Source: JANLQX01 sp031381685 (lineage in GTDB: Bacteria > Actinomycetota > Acidimicrobiia > Acidimicrobiales > JANYDT01). Taken from it: 8,736 nt of DNA. A program made the position numbers and the translations under genes. Positions 1 to 6,357 of this stretch are shown one piece after another. The notes under the pieces were generated by a model, which was not told where the DNA came from, did no database searches, and saw only the letters and a list, made by a program, of their open reading frames with translations. Location of the stretch: the NCBI GenBank assembly GCA_031381685.1, contig JANMYF010000437.1:1-8736 (forward strand). The letters run 5' to 3'. Every line of letters begins with the position of its first letter. Position 1 is the stretch's first letter.

Positions 1-41
1 GCGCACTCCGAGGCCGGCACGGCGGACAAACAGGAGACCAC

Positions 42-812
42 ATGGCACCGACGGACACCCTTCTCACCCCACCCACGGCACCAACTCGGACGAGCGCAGC
101 GAGCACCATCGACGCGAGCAAGGTCTACGGATCCGAGGACAACGAGGTCACCGCGGTCGACCACGTCACCGTTGCCTTCGAGACGGGTCGCTTCAGCGCC
201 ATCATGGGGCCGTCCGGTTCAGGCAAGTCGACGCTCATGCACTGCATGGCCGGTCTCGATCCACTCACGTCCGGACGGGCCTTCATCGGCGACGTCGACC
301 TGACCACGCTCCACGACAAGCAGCTGACGAAGCTGCGGCGGGACAAGGTGGGCTTCGTCTTCCAGTCGTACAACCTCGTTCCGAGCCTCTCGGCATTGGA
401 GAACATCACCCTTCCCGATCTCCTTGCCGGCCGCAAGCCCGACCAGGCGTGGCTCGACCGGGTCGTGCAAACCGTCGGATTGGCCGACCGGCTCACCCAC
501 CGACCCTCCGAACTGTCCGGCGGGCAACAACAACGAGTCGCGGTTGCCCGTGCCCTCGTCGCCCGCCCCGAGATCATCTTCGCCGACGAGCCGACCGGGA
601 ACCTCGACAGCCGGGCCAGCACCGAGATCCTCGAATTCATGCGAAGGGCCGTGAACGACCTCGGACAGACGATTGTGATGGTGACCCATGATCCTGTCGC
701 CGCGTCGTTCTCCGATCACATCGTGTTCCTCGCCGACGGCCGCATCGTCGACGAGATGGACCAACCGACGGCGGAGCGTGTGCTCGACCGCATGCGCCAA
801 TTCGGGTCGTGA
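42..812 (+). CDS. ABC transporter ATP-binding protein, MacB/LolD family
   Basis: This 256-residue cytoplasmic ATPase powers the permease encoded immediately downstream. All nucleotide-binding motifs are intact: Walker A GPSGSGKST (56-64), Q-loop Gln108 in VFQSYNL, signature LSGGQQQR (158-165), Walker B IIFADEP with catalytic Glu183, D-loop NLDS (187-190) and switch His216 in VTHD. The GSGKST, LSGGQQQR and DEPTGNLDS forms are typical of the MacB/LolD/FtsE class of ABC ATPases, which drive extrusion of substrates or conformational work at the outer membrane face rather than solute import. The first 20 or so residues are a Thr/Ala/Pro-rich tail not needed for the fold. The ATG is supported by an AGGAG Shine-Dalgarno at 32-36. 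The stop lies 6 nt before the permease start, so the two are surely co-transcribed. Substrate cannot be read from the sequence. Only 41 nt of upstream DNA is visible, so the promoter is not seen. Confidence 0.95.
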   Translation: MAPTDTLLTPPTAPTRTSAASTIDASKVYGSEDNEVTAVDHVTVAFETGRFSAIMGPSGSGKSTLMHCMAGLDPLTSGRAFIGDVDLTTLHDKQLTKLRRDKVGFVFQSYNLVPSLSALENITLPDLLAGRKPDQAWLDRVVQTVGLADRLTHRPSELSGGQQQRVAVARALVARPEIIFADEPTGNLDSRASTEILEFMRRAVNDLGQTIVMVTHDPVAASFSDHIVFLADGRIVDEMDQPTAERVLDRMRQFGS

Positions 813-818
813 TCTCCG

Positions 819-3356
819 ATGCTCCGTATCGCTCTGAAGTCCGCGATGTTCAACAAGCGACGACTGGTCGGCACCGGCCTGTCCATCGTCATCGGCATCG
901 CATTCCTCGCCGGAACACTGGTGTTCACCGACACCATCAGTCGCACCTTCGACACCCTCTTTGCCGACGTCTACAAGACCACCGACACCTACGTCCGCTC
1001 CAGCAGTGAGATCGACGTCGGCTTCGGCCAGAAGCTCTACGACCGCCTGCCGGAGTCGATCGTCGGCAACGTGAAGGCGATCGATGGCGTCGACTCGGTC
1101 GTGGCCAACGTCAGCGGTTTCTCCCGCATCATCGGCAAGGACGGGAAGCCCATCGGCATGGAGAACGGCTCGCCGAACTTCGGCATGTCGGTGACCGACA
1201 ATCCGCTCGAAGCGTGGAGAAAGGTGGGCAAGAGCGCGTACCCGCGTGGCGGCGACGAGATGATGATGGACGCCGGCACTGCGAAGAAGGGCAAGTTCAA
1301 ACTCGGCGACAAGGTGACGGTCATCAGCCAGGGTGGCAAACGCGTCTTCACCCTCGTCGGAACCGTTCGCTTCGGCAATGCGAACTCACCGGGCGGGGCA
1401 ACCTTCGCCCTGTTCGACGTGCCGACCGCGCAGTCCTTCGTCGGAAAGCCCGGTGAGATCGACGCCGTGCAAGTTGCCGCCAAGGCGAACGTGACCGAAC
1501 GGGCGTTGGCCGACCGTGTCCAGAAGGCGCTCGGGCCCAGCACAACGGTGTTGACCGGCTCCGAGATCACCAAGGAGAGCCAGAACGCGATCGGCGATGC
1601 GTTGAGCTTCATCAACATCCTGCTCCTCGTGTTCGCCGCCGTCGCTCTGTTCGTCGGGTCGTTCATCATCTACAACACGTTCTCGATCATCGTGGCCCAG
1701 AAGCAGAAGGAGAACGCTCTGCTGCGAGCCGTCGGAGCCAGCCGAGGGCAGATCATCTCGGGGATACTGGTCGAGTCGGTCATCGTGGGGCTGATCGCGT
1801 CGGCGGTCGGGTTCGTCGCCGGCATCGGCATGTCGACGGTGCTGAAGAACCTCATGGCGACCTTCGGTATCGACATCCCGGCCGGCGGCGTCGTGCTCTT
1901 GCCGCGGACGGCGATCGTCTCGTTCGTGGTCGGCGTCGTCATGACGGTGTTTGCCGCGGTGGCCCCATCGGTTCGGGCATCGCGGGTGGCGCCGGTGGCG
2001 GCGATGCGCGACGTCGCCCTCGATCGGTCGGCCACGTCGAAAGGGCGTCTCATCGCCGGCCTGCTGGTGTCCTTCGCCGGCTCGTTGCTCGTGGTCGTCG
2101 GCCTGGCCGGCAATGTGCGCCAACTGGGCCTGGGGGTCCCCGTGCTGTTCATCGGGATCTTCGTCCTCGGCCCGCTGATAGCCCGTCCGGTCGCCGGCTT
2201 CATCGGCGCACCACTCCCTCGGGTCGTGGGCATGACCGGCACCCTGGCCAGACAGAACTCGATGCGCAACCCGAAGCGCACCGCGCGTACCGCGGCCGCG
2301 CTCATGGTGGGCGTCTCACTCGTGACCGGGATTTCGGTCCTGGCCGCGTCGGTGACGAGTTCGGTGCGATCGATCATCGGGGAGCAGTTCGTGGGTGACT
2401 TCGTCGTCAATACCCGCACCCAAGGCTTCGGGGGGCTTCCGCCCGAGCTCACCCAGAAGCTGAACGCGCTACCCGAGGTCGGGAGTGCCAGCAGCCTCCA
2501 GCTCGGGTACGGGAACGTCGAGGACAGGACCAAAGCCAGCGCCTTGTCCGTCGTTGACCCTAAGACGATCGGTGATGTCTTCGACATGAAGTTCATCAGC
2601 GGAAAGGCGAGCGACCTCACGGCGACGGGCATCCTCGTCAGCGAGAAGCGGGCGAAGAAGGACGGCCTCACTGTCGGGGCAACGGTCAATCTGCGCCTGC
2701 TCGATGGCGTCAAACGCCCGTTGCGAGTCCAGGGCATTTATCAGAAGGATGAGCTCGCCGGTCCGTACACGATCAGCGAAGAGCTCTTCCGCAGCAGCGG
2801 TGCCGACCTCTTCTCGTTCGCCGTGTTCGGTACGAAGGCGCCGGGCGTCAGCGAGGCCCAGGCGTTGCTGGCCGTCGAGAGCGTCACCAAGGACTACCCG
2901 ACCGGCAAGCTGCTCACCCGTTCGTCGTACATCGACGATCAGTCCAAGCAGATCAACCAGTTCGTCAACCTGATCTACGGTCTCCTTGCCTTGGCGGTGA
3001 TCATCGCGGTCTTCGGCATCACCAACACCTTGAGCCTGTCGGTCTACGAACGAACCCGCGAGCTCGGTCTCCTTCGAGCGGTTGGAGCGTTCCGTTCGCA
3101 GGTGCGGTCGTCCGTGCGCTGGGAGTCGGTCATCACCGCGCTGCTCGGCACCGCCCAGGGCATCGTGATCGGCATCCTGCTCGGCTATGCGGTCATCATC
3201 TCGTTGCGCGACGAAGGCCTTCGATCCTTCACCATTCCCGTCACCACGCTGATCGTGGTGGTCGTGCTCGCGGTGATCGCCGGCATCGTCGCTTCCATTC
3301 GACCCGCCGGACGCGCCGCCAAGCTCAACATCTTGGAGGCACTGGCTCGCCACTGA
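819..3356 (+). CDS. ABC transporter permease, double FtsX-domain (MacB-like)
   Basis: This 845-residue inner-membrane permease is the partner of the preceding ATPase. It has an N-terminal transmembrane helix (about 17-38), a large extracytoplasmic MacB-core-like domain (about 40-260), a first FtsX block (helices about 262-293, 316-340, 365-385), two middle helices (410-430, 438-458), a second anchor helix (490-512) and extracytoplasmic domain (515-715), and a second FtsX block (720-742, 770-793, 807-827). This makes about ten helices. The duplication is plain from matching coupling-helix motifs, ENALLRAVGASRGQI (299-312 region) and ELGLLRAVGAFRSQV (748-762). Single-FtsX MacB or LolC/E proteins are about 400 residues; this fused double form is common in actinobacteria. 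No Shine-Dalgarno precedes the ATG, so translation is probably coupled to the ATPase 6 nt upstream. No membrane-fusion or TolC-like partner is visible. Lipid, lipoprotein or peptide export are all possible. Confidence 0.93.
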   Translation: MLRIALKSAMFNKRRLVGTGLSIVIGIAFLAGTLVFTDTISRTFDTLFADVYKTTDTYVRSSSEIDVGFGQKLYDRLPESIVGNVKAIDGVDSVVANVSGFSRIIGKDGKPIGMENGSPNFGMSVTDNPLEAWRKVGKSAYPRGGDEMMMDAGTAKKGKFKLGDKVTVISQGGKRVFTLVGTVRFGNANSPGGATFALFDVPTAQSFVGKPGEIDAVQVAAKANVTERALADRVQKALGPSTTVLTGSEITKESQNAIGDALSFINILLLVFAAVALFVGSFIIYNTFSIIVAQKQKENALLRAVGASRGQIISGILVESVIVGLIASAVGFVAGIGMSTVLKNLMATFGIDIPAGGVVLLPRTAIVSFVVGVVMTVFAAVAPSVRASRVAPVAAMRDVALDRSATSKGRLIAGLLVSFAGSLLVVVGLAGNVRQLGLGVPVLFIGIFVLGPLIARPVAGFIGAPLPRVVGMTGTLARQNSMRNPKRTARTAAALMVGVSLVTGISVLAASVTSSVRSIIGEQFVGDFVVNTRTQGFGGLPPELTQKLNALPEVGSASSLQLGYGNVEDRTKASALSVVDPKTIGDVFDMKFISGKASDLTATGILVSEKRAKKDGLTVGATVNLRLLDGVKRPLRVQGIYQKDELAGPYTISEELFRSSGADLFSFAVFGTKAPGVSEAQALLAVESVTKDYPTGKLLTRSSYIDDQSKQINQFVNLIYGLLALAVIIAVFGITNTLSLSVYERTRELGLLRAVGAFRSQVRSSVRWESVITALLGTAQGIVIGILLGYAVIISLRDEGLRSFTIPVTTLIVVVVLAVIAGIVASIRPAGRAAKLNILEALARH

Positions 3357-3375
3357 CCACCATGTGGTCGTGGCG
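3348..3375. terminator. Bulged hairpin between convergent genes, probable bidirectional terminator
   Basis: CGCCAC (3348-3353) pairs with GTGGCG (3370-3375), and GACCAC (3355-3360) pairs with GTGGTC (3364-3369). The loop is CAT and T3354 is a single bulged base. The 12-bp stem contains the permease stop codon (3354-3356) and fills most of the 29-nt gap before the stop of the convergent secreted-protein gene. There is no T-tract on either side, so an intrinsic terminator is inferred from position and stem strength. U-less hairpins are common at gene ends in high-GC actinobacteria. Confidence 0.6.
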
Positions 3376-3385
3376 GTAGCGGCGC

Positions 3386-4042
3386 TCAGCGGAAGCGGGT
3401 GCCGTCGAAGCGAAACGTCTTCGGGGTCGGGACCCCGTTGGCACAATCGGTCACGTGCAGCCGGACGACACCCTTGGTCGAGCTGAGTCGGAGCGGCGGG
3501 CCGGACGGGCACGGCGACTCGGTGGCTTCGTTGATGGTTCGGGCGCCGTCGAGCACGGCGGAGAAGGCATTGGTCAACGTGGCGCCTTTCAGCCGCCACA
3601 GCGTCGTCTCGCTTCCCCCACCACCCGACTCGTTCATCGCGGTGTGGTCGACGACGACACCAATCGTGCCGTCCGGAATGCGGAGCACATCTTGGCGCAG
3701 GCCCGGCGGGTAACGCTCGTCGTATCGCTCCGAGAACCCGGCGTCGATCGCCGTTGTGGCCACCACGGTCGAGGTGGTGGTGCCGAGCCGGAGGACAACG
3801 AGACATGCCCGCGCGGAACCTTCGTTCCACCCGATAGCGGCCACCAGCCGCTTGCTCCCTACCTTCCATGGCCCGGCCGAGTCCGTCACAGGAGCTGCAC
3901 AGGTCCGCGCGGCCAGAGCCAAAGCGGCCTCGGAAACGGCGGCGCCGACGGAACCAGTGGACAGCACCGCGAGGAGCGTCACGGCGACGAGGAGACATCT
4001 TCCGATCCTGAGTCGAAACGGGCTGCGAACATCAGTGGACAC
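3386..4042 (-). CDS. Secreted hypothetical protein with four extracellular cysteines
   Basis: I do not recognise a family for this 218-residue protein. It begins with a classic export signal: basic Arg residues (6-15, LRIGR), a hydrophobic stretch (17-29, LLVAVTLLAVL) and small-residue Ala/Ser/Gly positions around 30-46 suited to signal-peptidase cleavage. The mature part holds Cys48, Cys80, Cys178 and Cys200, compatible with two disulfides outside the membrane; Cys16 lies in the signal. A Gly/Ser-rich loop (139-144) sits near the middle. The C-terminus ends in a beta-like KTFRFDGTRF. There is no lipobox, transmembrane anchor or catalytic motif. The GTG start is the first one available in frame; no clear Shine-Dalgarno or TANNNT element precedes it. 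It converges on the ABC permease gene, so it is not part of that operon. Cell-envelope or extracellular location is well supported, function is not. Confidence 0.75.
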   Translation of the reverse strand: MSTDVRSPFRLRIGRCLLVAVTLLAVLSTGSVGAAVSEAALALAARTCAAPVTDSAGPWKVGSKRLVAAIGWNEGSARACLVVLRLGTTTSTVVATTAIDAGFSERYDERYPPGLRQDVLRIPDGTIGVVVDHTAMNESGGGGSETTLWRLKGATLTNAFSAVLDGARTINEATESPCPSGPPLRLSSTKGVVRLHVTDCANGVPTPKTFRFDGTRFR

Positions 4043-4106
4043 CCAACCATCTTCACCGAGAGCATGCGATGGGCGCTTGATCGTCGACCTGCAGCAAACT
4101 GAACCG

Positions 4107-4426
4107 GTGTGGGAAGGGACCGACGACCTCGCTTCGTGGATTCGATGCGAGTTCGGCGCGAGCGATGTCGCGGTCGTCGGCCGACTCGAAGGTTCGAGCT
4201 CGGCAACGGTCTACGAAGTGCGGATCGGGTTTCCGAGAGGCGTCGGGCAACTCGCCGCGGCGACTACGACATCGTGCACGACCTCGAGAAGACCCTCAGC
4301 CTCGCGGCGTACACCGAAGTCCTGCTGACCGGCAACGACGTCGGAGCGCACGTCACGCTAGACGGTGTTCGCCAGGTGGTCATCGAGATGACCCGCAGTG
4401 CACTTCGCGGCGAACGCGCTCGTTGA
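4107..4426 (+). pseudogene. Small unknown gene, apparently frameshifted near 4259
   Basis: Two adjacent frames look coding one after the other. From GTG 4107 (or TTG 4077) the first reads VWEGTDDLASWIRC and stays protein-like to GQLAA at 4259, with roughly three quarters of third positions G/C. From 4260 the next frame continues GDYDIVHDLEKTLSL to EMTRSALRGERAR and the TGA at 4424-4426, also with strongly G/C third positions. Adding one G to the GG at 4259-4260 gives GCC GCG GGC GAC and joins them into one acidic protein of about 106 residues. I recognise no family. The gene lies 46 nt upstream of the oxidoreductase on the same strand and diverges from the secreted-protein gene, 64 nt away. 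Either the gene is decayed or the read lost a base. Without repair, the first frame runs into unlike sequence to a stop at 4326-4328. No good ribosome site marks either start. Confidence 0.6.
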
Positions 4427-4472
4427 CGGTGGCTCCGGCCGGCCGACAACGCGTGGGTGCAAGGATGACGCC

Positions 4473-5456
4473 ATGCTTCGATGGGCAATCCTGGGGACCA
4501 GCTTCATCTCCGACACCATGGCCACGGCCATCGACGCGAGCGCCGGCTCCGTCGCCACGATCGTCATCGGACGGGACCCGGAGCGTCTCGAGGCGTTCCG
4601 CGTTCGCCACGACATTGCCCGTGCCGTGACGAGTCTCGAAGAAGCTCTCGCTGCTCCTGATGTCGACGTGATCTACGTCGGGACACCGAACCACGTCCAC
4701 CACGAGGCGACGATTCTTGCTGCGGCTGCGGGCAAGGCCGTGCTCTCGGAGAAATCCTTGACGGTGTCGATGGATCAGGCCCACGCGCTGGTCGGCGCCG
4801 TGCGACGAAGCGTGTTCTTCGTCGAAGGACTCATGTATCTCGCGCACCCATTGATCGCCCGCTTCGTCGACGTGCTTCGTGATGGACGGCTCGGCACCCT
4901 CAAGGCCGTGCACGGGAGCTACGCCGCGAACATCGCCCATCTGGTCAACCCCGATGGCCGCGGCGCGATCTACAACCTCGGGTGCTACCCGGCGTCGCTG
5001 GTGCAACTCGTCGTGGATGTGTTGGGCGGCGACGGAACCTTCGCTGATCACGAGCTGGTGTCGTGCGGGACCACCTCTGATGGCGAGGCCAACGTCGTCG
5101 AGGCCGTTGCCGCCGTCCGGTTCTCCAACGGCGTTCTTGCGACGATCCACACGGCCGAGACGTACGGCAACGCGTCGCGCTTCGAGGTTCACGGCACCAA
5201 CGGAACGTTGACGTTCGTCACCAATCCATGGCTCCCCGGGCGCGGCGACAACTCGATCGCGTGGCGTCCCTTCGACGGCGAACCGGAGACCATCGTGGTC
5301 TCCGACCCGCTCGACGCGTTCGATCATCAGGTCCGCATGGTGGAGGCCAACATCGCCGCCGGCCGACTCGAGGCCGAGCGCCCGAGCCCACGTCTCGACG
5401 ACTCACTACACCTGATGCGGTTCCTCACCGAATGGGAAGCCGCATCGCGCGGGTAG
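4473..5456 (+). CDS. Gfo/Idh/MocA-family NAD(P)-dependent oxidoreductase
   Basis: This 327-residue cytoplasmic dehydrogenase has an N-terminal Rossmann domain (WAILGTSFIS, 4-13; VIYVGTPNHVHHEA, 66-79) and a C-terminal alpha/beta dimerisation and substrate domain with GTNGTLTF (241-248). It most resembles the dimeric dihydrodiol dehydrogenase/xylose dehydrogenase branch: VEGLMYLAHP (117-126) matches that branch's MEAxMYRFHP segment, with Leu-Ala in place of Arg-Phe. The EKP motif appears as E93-K94-S95, so the catalytic Lys is kept. In the second signature, GAIYNLGCYP (164-173), the catalytic Tyr (172) is kept but the usual Asp is Asn168. A longer frame begins at 4398, but the ATG at 4473 has AAGGA 7 nt upstream and begins directly with the Rossmann strand, so it is chosen. 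Substrate is unknown, probably a sugar or diol. The 3' end carries a tandem repeat, and its last codons recur at 6053-6074. Confidence 0.9.
   Translation: MLRWAILGTSFISDTMATAIDASAGSVATIVIGRDPERLEAFRVRHDIARAVTSLEEALAAPDVDVIYVGTPNHVHHEATILAAAAGKAVLSEKSLTVSMDQAHALVGAVRRSVFFVEGLMYLAHPLIARFVDVLRDGRLGTLKAVHGSYAANIAHLVNPDGRGAIYNLGCYPASLVQLVVDVLGGDGTFADHELVSCGTTSDGEANVVEAVAAVRFSNGVLATIHTAETYGNASRFEVHGTNGTLTFVTNPWLPGRGDNSIAWRPFDGEPETIVVSDPLDAFDHQVRMVEANIAAGRLEAERPSPRLDDSLHLMRFLTEWEAASRG
5422..5443 (+). repeat. 22-bp direct repeat, copy 1 (3' end of oxidoreductase gene)
   Basis: The stretch encodes most of FLTEWEAA at the end of the oxidoreductase and recurs at 6053-6074 with a single difference (C5426 versus T6057). 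That change is synonymous for Leu in this frame. Both copies are in the same orientation and bracket the redoxin gene. Confidence 0.8.
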
Positions 5457-5471
5457 TCGCATCGCGCAGGG
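5438..5471 (+). repeat. Two tandem 17-bp units at the oxidoreductase stop codon
   Basis: Units 5438-5454 and 5455-5471 share 14 of 17 bases, including an identical CGCATCGCGC core (5441-5450 and 5458-5467). The TAG stop (5454-5456) spans the junction, so the duplication may have set or moved the protein's C-terminus. Confidence 0.7.
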
Positions 5472-5477
5472 AACTCG

Positions 5478-5496
5478 CGGCGGCAGCAGTCCGCCG
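5478..5496. terminator. Hairpin between convergent oxidoreductase and redoxin genes
   Basis: CGGCGG (5478-5483) pairs with CCGCCG (5491-5496) around a 7-nt loop. It lies in the 41-nt gap between two convergent stop codons, the expected place for a shared terminator. The stem is only 6 bp and has no T-tract, so this is a moderate call based on position. Confidence 0.4.
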
Positions 5497-5497
5497 G

Positions 5498-5974
5498 CTA
5501 TCGACCTTCGCTCAGGAGCACGCCGATCTCCGCGCCGAGCACTAGCTCATCGGCGGCACCGAAGAGATGGCGTCGAACACGTCCGACGCGATCGATCAGC
5601 ACGATGGTTGGCGTTCCACGCATGCCGTAGGCGGCCATCGTGATGGGCAGGCCCTCGCCTTCGTCATGGCGGTCCACGCCAACAGGGAAGCTCACACCGA
5701 ACTCGTGGAGGTACGCGGCGAGGCTGACCGGCCGCATGGCGTCGTGGTGCTCGAACACGGTGTGCAGACCGATGACAGCAAGATCCGGTCCGGCGAGGCG
5801 CTCATGGATGCGCTTGGCGAGCGGGGTGGCCGTGATCACGCAACCCGGGCAGAGCATCTGGAACGCGTAGAGGACCACGACGCGACCCTGCAGTGACTTC
5901 ATGGAGATCGGATCTGACGAGTTGAACCAGCGCGCGACGTCCAGTTCTGGCGCGAAGTCGAGTTCCGAGCTCAC
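5498..5974 (-). CDS. Cytoplasmic redoxin / thioredoxin-fold protein with CPGC motif
   Basis: This 158-residue protein belongs to the thioredoxin-like superfamily (AhpC/TSA-redoxin type). It has an active-site FQMLCPGC (38-45) with both cysteines at 42 and 45 after the first core strand (RVVVLYAFQ), a conserved AVIGLHTVFEHHDAM segment (66-80), SFPVGVD (95-101) and the cis-proline loop GTPTIVLID (120-128). These support a thiol-disulfide reductase or peroxiredoxin-like role. There is no signal peptide or membrane anchor, so it acts in the cytoplasm, unlike TlpA or ResA. I chose GTG 5974 because the protein-like sequence VSSELDFAPELD starts there and TAACGT lies 8 nt upstream, a layout typical of leaderless actinobacterial genes. 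GTG 6001 and TTG 6052 are in-frame alternatives, but the added residues look non-conserved and include two extra Cys. The gene converges on the oxidoreductase gene and is flanked by a 22-bp direct repeat. Confidence 0.88.
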   Translation of the reverse strand: MSSELDFAPELDVARWFNSSDPISMKSLQGRVVVLYAFQMLCPGCVITATPLAKRIHERLAGPDLAVIGLHTVFEHHDAMRPVSLAAYLHEFGVSFPVGVDRHDEGEGLPITMAAYGMRGTPTIVLIDRVGRVRRHLFGAADELVLGAEIGVLLSEGR

Positions 5975-5982
5975 CGAACGAC

Positions 5983-5988
5983 ACGTTA
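5983..5988 (-). promoter_or_regulatory. Putative -10 element (TAACGT) of the redoxin gene
   Basis: A TANNNT hexamer lies 8 nt upstream of the GTG at 5974, with no Shine-Dalgarno between them. This suits a leaderless transcript starting at or next to the start codon. No clear -35 box is seen. Confidence 0.4.
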
Positions 5989-6052
5989 GGGCGCATTCCA
6001 CACGATGGCGGTCCGGCGAGCCCGTGACCTTTCCTGTCTCGTCGCCAGGCAA

Positions 6053-6074
6053 TCCTTACCGAATGGGAAGCCGC
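6053..6074 (+). repeat. 22-bp direct repeat, copy 2 (outside any intact gene)
   Basis: It matches 5422-5443 at 21 of 22 positions. The same reading frame gives LTEWEAA, then runs on to unrelated residues (ARFSMHPQ) and a stop at 6133-6135. The frame is closed upstream at 6025-6027, so this is a fragment and not a gene. Confidence 0.8.
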
Positions 6075-6290
6075 GGCCCGCTTCTCGATGCATCCCCAGA
6101 CCGGCAACCCGACGGCACGACGCCACGGTCCATGACGCCCCACGGATCGTCCGCGACGGAAGGGACGAGGTCTTCGGCGCCCGGAAGCGGATCTGCGTGA
6201 GGGTTGCATCGATGATGGTCTTGACGCGGTCGATTCGCGTGTTGGTACGTCCCGAACGCCGTCGGGACCACGTTCAACGTTGCCGCTGCC
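6075..6290. other. Gene-free stretch, possible coding remnant on the minus strand
   Basis: No intact gene is supported between the redoxin start and the VOC promoter region. On the minus strand, one frame (about 6240 down to 6130) reads TRIDRVKTIIDATLTQIRF with mostly G/C third positions, but it lacks a good start. A neighbouring frame upstream of it gives LNVVPTAFGTY. This could be a decayed gene fragment. The opposite plus frame shares the same wobble positions, so codon bias cannot decide the strand. An inverted repeat lies at 6249-6268. Confidence 0.3.
6249..6268. repeat. Perfect inverted repeat upstream of the VOC gene
   Basis: GTCCCGA (6249-6255) and TCGGGAC (6262-6268) form a perfect 7-bp inverted repeat around a 6-nt spacer, about 90 nt before the VOC start codon. 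It could be a repressor operator or an RNA hairpin. There is no adjacent T-tract to favour a terminator. Confidence 0.5.
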
Positions 6291-6293
6291 GCC

Positions 6294-6321
6294 TAGTCAC
6301 GCGGAGAAACGGGTCCATACT
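6294..6321 (+). promoter_or_regulatory. Weak candidate promoter of the VOC gene
   Basis: TAGTCA (6294-6299) and CATACT (6316-6321) each match the sigma-70 consensus boxes at 4 of 6 positions, with a 16-nt spacer. They lie 36 nt or more before the ATG, leaving room for the GGGAGGA ribosome site near 6346-6352. Weak by sequence alone. Confidence 0.25.
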
Positions 6322-6357
6322 GGCTGGCGGCATCACCGACGACCGGGAGGACCGATC

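Noticed and set aside
1670..2737. 355-residue open frame on the minus strand
   Set aside because: It is antisense to the FtsX permease, whose motifs are unmistakable. The composition is Thr/Pro/Arg-rich and shows no structure.
2469..3998. 509-residue open frame on the minus strand
   Set aside because: It lies opposite the permease and runs through the secreted-protein gene in another frame. The translation is Arg/Asp/His-rich and lacks any domain, as expected of a GC-rich shadow frame.
4398..4472. Upstream start for the oxidoreductase at 4398
   Set aside because: The extra 25 residues overlap the preceding small gene and precede the Rossmann strand; AAGGA supports ATG 4473.
4380..5327. 315-residue open frame on the minus strand
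   Set aside because: It is fully antisense to the oxidoreductase and in register with it, so it inherits low stop frequency. No motifs.
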